A stretch of 64,000 nucleotides of DNA from Rhodonellum sp041748555 (lineage in GTDB: Bacteria > Bacteroidota > Bacteroidia > Cytophagales > Cyclobacteriaceae), in contig JBGTDA010000065.1 in the NCBI GenBank assembly GCA_041748555.1, positions 1-64,000 on the forward strand. Direction: 5' to 3'. The notes beneath the pieces are model-generated. The model was not told the origin of the DNA and searched no databases. It was given only the letters and a program-made list of their open reading frames with translations. The translations under genes and the position numbers were made by a program. This document shows, one piece after another, positions 62,524 through 64,000 of this stretch. Position 1 is the stretch's first letter. Each line of letters starts with the position of its first letter.

Positions 62524-64000
62524 TCAATTGTCTTTTTTCACGGTGTCAGGCTTGGCTACCGGTTTTGTTTTGCTACCCAAAACTCCTCTTAATAAACCTT
62601 TCGCTTCTTCTAAAGCCTTGCCTTTTGTCTCCAACACCCTTCTTTCCGCCTCCTTTTTGGCGCTGTCCTGAAATACCTCGGCCTTTTGCTTCAATTCATT
62701 TTTGAGGCTGTCCTCTCTTGCCTTGAACTGTTCTGTTACCTGTTCCTGAAGATTTTCCTTTTCGGAAGATACTCTGGATTTAAGTGCATTTGAAAGCAGA
62801 TTTTCGATGCTGTTTCCACCGGCCAAACCAACTTTGGGATTACTATAGGTTCCTTGGAGATTCAGAGCAATGGGAATCTCGGTAGAGGTATCAGCCTCAG
62901 TTCCTGAAATGGTAGCAAGCAAACTGTTGGCTTGGGATCCGAATCTCCCGGCAGGAACCTGCATATTCACCAGGTAGTTTATGGTGCCGTCGAAACCTGT
63001 ACTTCCCTGAATGTTGGCCTGATAATCCCAAAGTTTTACATCAAAAGGTTTTACATTAAGCATTCCGTTTTCTATGGTCACAGGAAGAACAAGATTCTTG
63101 AACTGAAGGTCATTGAGTTGCTTCAGGTTGGTTACACTCGTGATACGCTGTAGCAATTCGCTGTTTTTAAGCGCTGCTTCCAAGACTCTCAATATACCCT
63201 TACCATCCAATGAAGATAGTACAGGCATCATATCCGCACCCAAAAGTCCTGAAAAATCAAGATTGGTGGAAAATCTCCCCGTCATGTTCTTGGCTACGGG
63301 AGCTAAGGCCTGGATGGTGTTAAAAGAATTGAAGGCTTCTGCAATGCTCAGATTGGCAACATCAAAATTGAATGCGAATTTAGGTGCAGAGATATCAGTA
63401 GGATCATAAGAACCATTCAGGACCATCTGACCACCCAATGTATTCATAGCTGCATCACTGAAAGTCAAAACACCGTTGCTGAGGCTCATGTTTCCTTTGA
63501 CTTGTTTGAGTGTCAGATTATCATAAATCACCTCTGCAGCCTGGATACTCATACTGAAATCAATGTTTTTGGGCAATTCAATTACAGCCAGCTCTGTGCT
63601 TTCGGTTGTTGCAGAATCTGTCATCCACTGATTGACATTAAACCTACTGGAGTTCAAGGTAAGCTGACCTTTTAGAGTCTCATTTTCTTTAAGGAAGTAG
63701 TTCATGTAATTGGCTAGATAGCCACTGGCCAAGAGTGGGCTTTCACCGACTCGGGAATCAAACTGAGTGAGGTTGATTTTATCAGGAGAAAAATCTGCCT
63801 TTGCCTCATTTATCCTGATTCCCTGTGGAATGTCTTTGGAAGTAAAATAAAACTGGTTGACCTGCATATCTCCACGGGTATTCAACCTGTTGAAATTTCC
63901 AGCTTCAACATCCTCGTAGGAACCTTTTGAATCAATATCGGCTAAGACTTTGCCTTCCATTATAATATCTTCCATGGGAAAAATGGCGGCAATCTTCCCA
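62524..64000 (-). CDS. AsmA-like protein, 3' part only
   Basis: At least 491 residues, open through the window's right edge, so the N-terminus (membrane anchor and AsmA core) is missing. The visible part has repeated beta-rich segments typical of AsmA/DUF748-like bridges (LTQFDSRVGESPLLASGYLANY, GVLTFSDAAMNTLGGQMVLNGSYDP, KGILRVLEAALKNSELLQRIT), and ends in a charged helical tail (LKNELKQKAEVFQDSAKKEAE) and a basic, low-complexity C-terminus. AsmA-family proteins span the periplasm and influence outer-membrane lipids; the exact role is inferred. Confidence 0.82.
   Translation of the reverse strand, partial: GKIAAIFPMEDIIMEGKVLADIDSKGSYEDVEAGNFNRLNTRGDMQVNQFYFTSKDIPQGIRINEAKADFSPDKINLTQFDSRVGESPLLASGYLANYMNYFLKENETLKGQLTLNSSRFNVNQWMTDSATTESTELAVIELPKNIDFSMSIQAAEVIYDNLTLKQVKGNMSLSNGVLTFSDAAMNTLGGQMVLNGSYDPTDISAPKFAFNFDVANLSIAEAFNSFNTIQALAPVAKNMTGRFSTNLDFSGLLGADMMPVLSSLDGKGILRVLEAALKNSELLQRITSVTNLKQLNDLQFKNLVLPVTIENGMLNVKPFDVKLWDYQANIQGSTGFDGTINYLVNMQVPAGRFGSQANSLLATISGTEADTSTEIPIALNLQGTYSNPKVGLAGGNSIENLLSNALKSRVSSEKENLQEQVTEQFKAREDSLKNELKQKAEVFQDSAKKEAERRVLETKGKALEEAKGLLRGVLGSKTKPVAKPDTVKKDN

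Noticed and set aside
1..64000. CRISPR array
   Set aside because: No spaced direct repeats of CRISPR type and no cas genes were seen; the only tandem repeats are coding (27 bp) and the tRNA-like pair.

Overview
The window looks like chromosomal DNA of a Bacteroidota bacterium, most likely order Cytophagales near Algoriphagus/Cyclobacteriaceae. The signs are a TonB receptor with a carboxypeptidase-regulatory N-terminal domain, a DUF6427-like membrane protein, promoter elements of the TAnnTTTG type, and a contractile injection cluster with the gene set known from Bacteroidota such as the Algoriphagus AlgoCIS. The genus is an inference.

Left flank (1-17200). A DNA-modification island comes first: vsr, an unrecognised ORF that may be a restriction enzyme, a C5-cytosine methyltransferase, an HNH nuclease, and a 42-codon stump of a second methyltransferase. 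Housekeeping and transport genes follow: an SDR and an epimerase in tandem, an MscS channel, an NSS sodium symporter with a 43-residue MetS-like small subunit, a PiT-like permease, an S9 peptidase, a LolE/FtsX-like permease, rbfA and a polytopic membrane protein. Between the peptidase and the permease lie two tandem tRNA-like genes with Leu/Ser-type bodies, GUC in the anticodon position and 55-nt variable regions. A LuxR-type regulator borders the next region.

Central region (17258-54920, all on the minus strand, read from high to low coordinates). This is an extracellular contractile injection system (eCIS). The order of transcription is tail terminator (DUF4255), probable cap adaptor, sheath, two coiled-coil proteins of unknown role, tube, tube initiator, DUF5908 peptide, LysM baseplate protein, VgrG-like spike, PAAR tip, gp25-like wedge, two very large baseplate proteins (1586 and 2045 aa), tape measure, and a hypothetical protein. 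Next comes a cargo/accessory island of about 13 kb: a 1563-aa DUF4157 protein ending in a CdiA-like nuclease domain, two pentapeptide-repeat proteins, decayed duplicates of a ParA gene and a membrane-protein gene, a cupin, a membrane protein, a vanadium-haloperoxidase/PAP2-like protein, an intact ParA-like ATPase, a second DUF4157 protein and a lipoprotein. The AAA+ ATPase is last. No tail-fibre gene was recognised.

Right flank (55000-64000). A probable glyA-tatC-rpiB operon ends at a strong terminator. Upstream of it lie a TonB-dependent receptor and a His-rich small protein. Then come a small hypothetical gene, a small gene broken by an in-frame stop, an AEC-family transporter, and the 3' part of an AsmA-like gene that runs off the window.

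Main points for a second look: the paired unusual tRNA-like genes, the eCIS cargo island (toxin-tipped DUF4157 protein, ParA, haloperoxidase-like protein, candidate effector-lipoprotein pair), and the two coiled-coil genes between tube and sheath.
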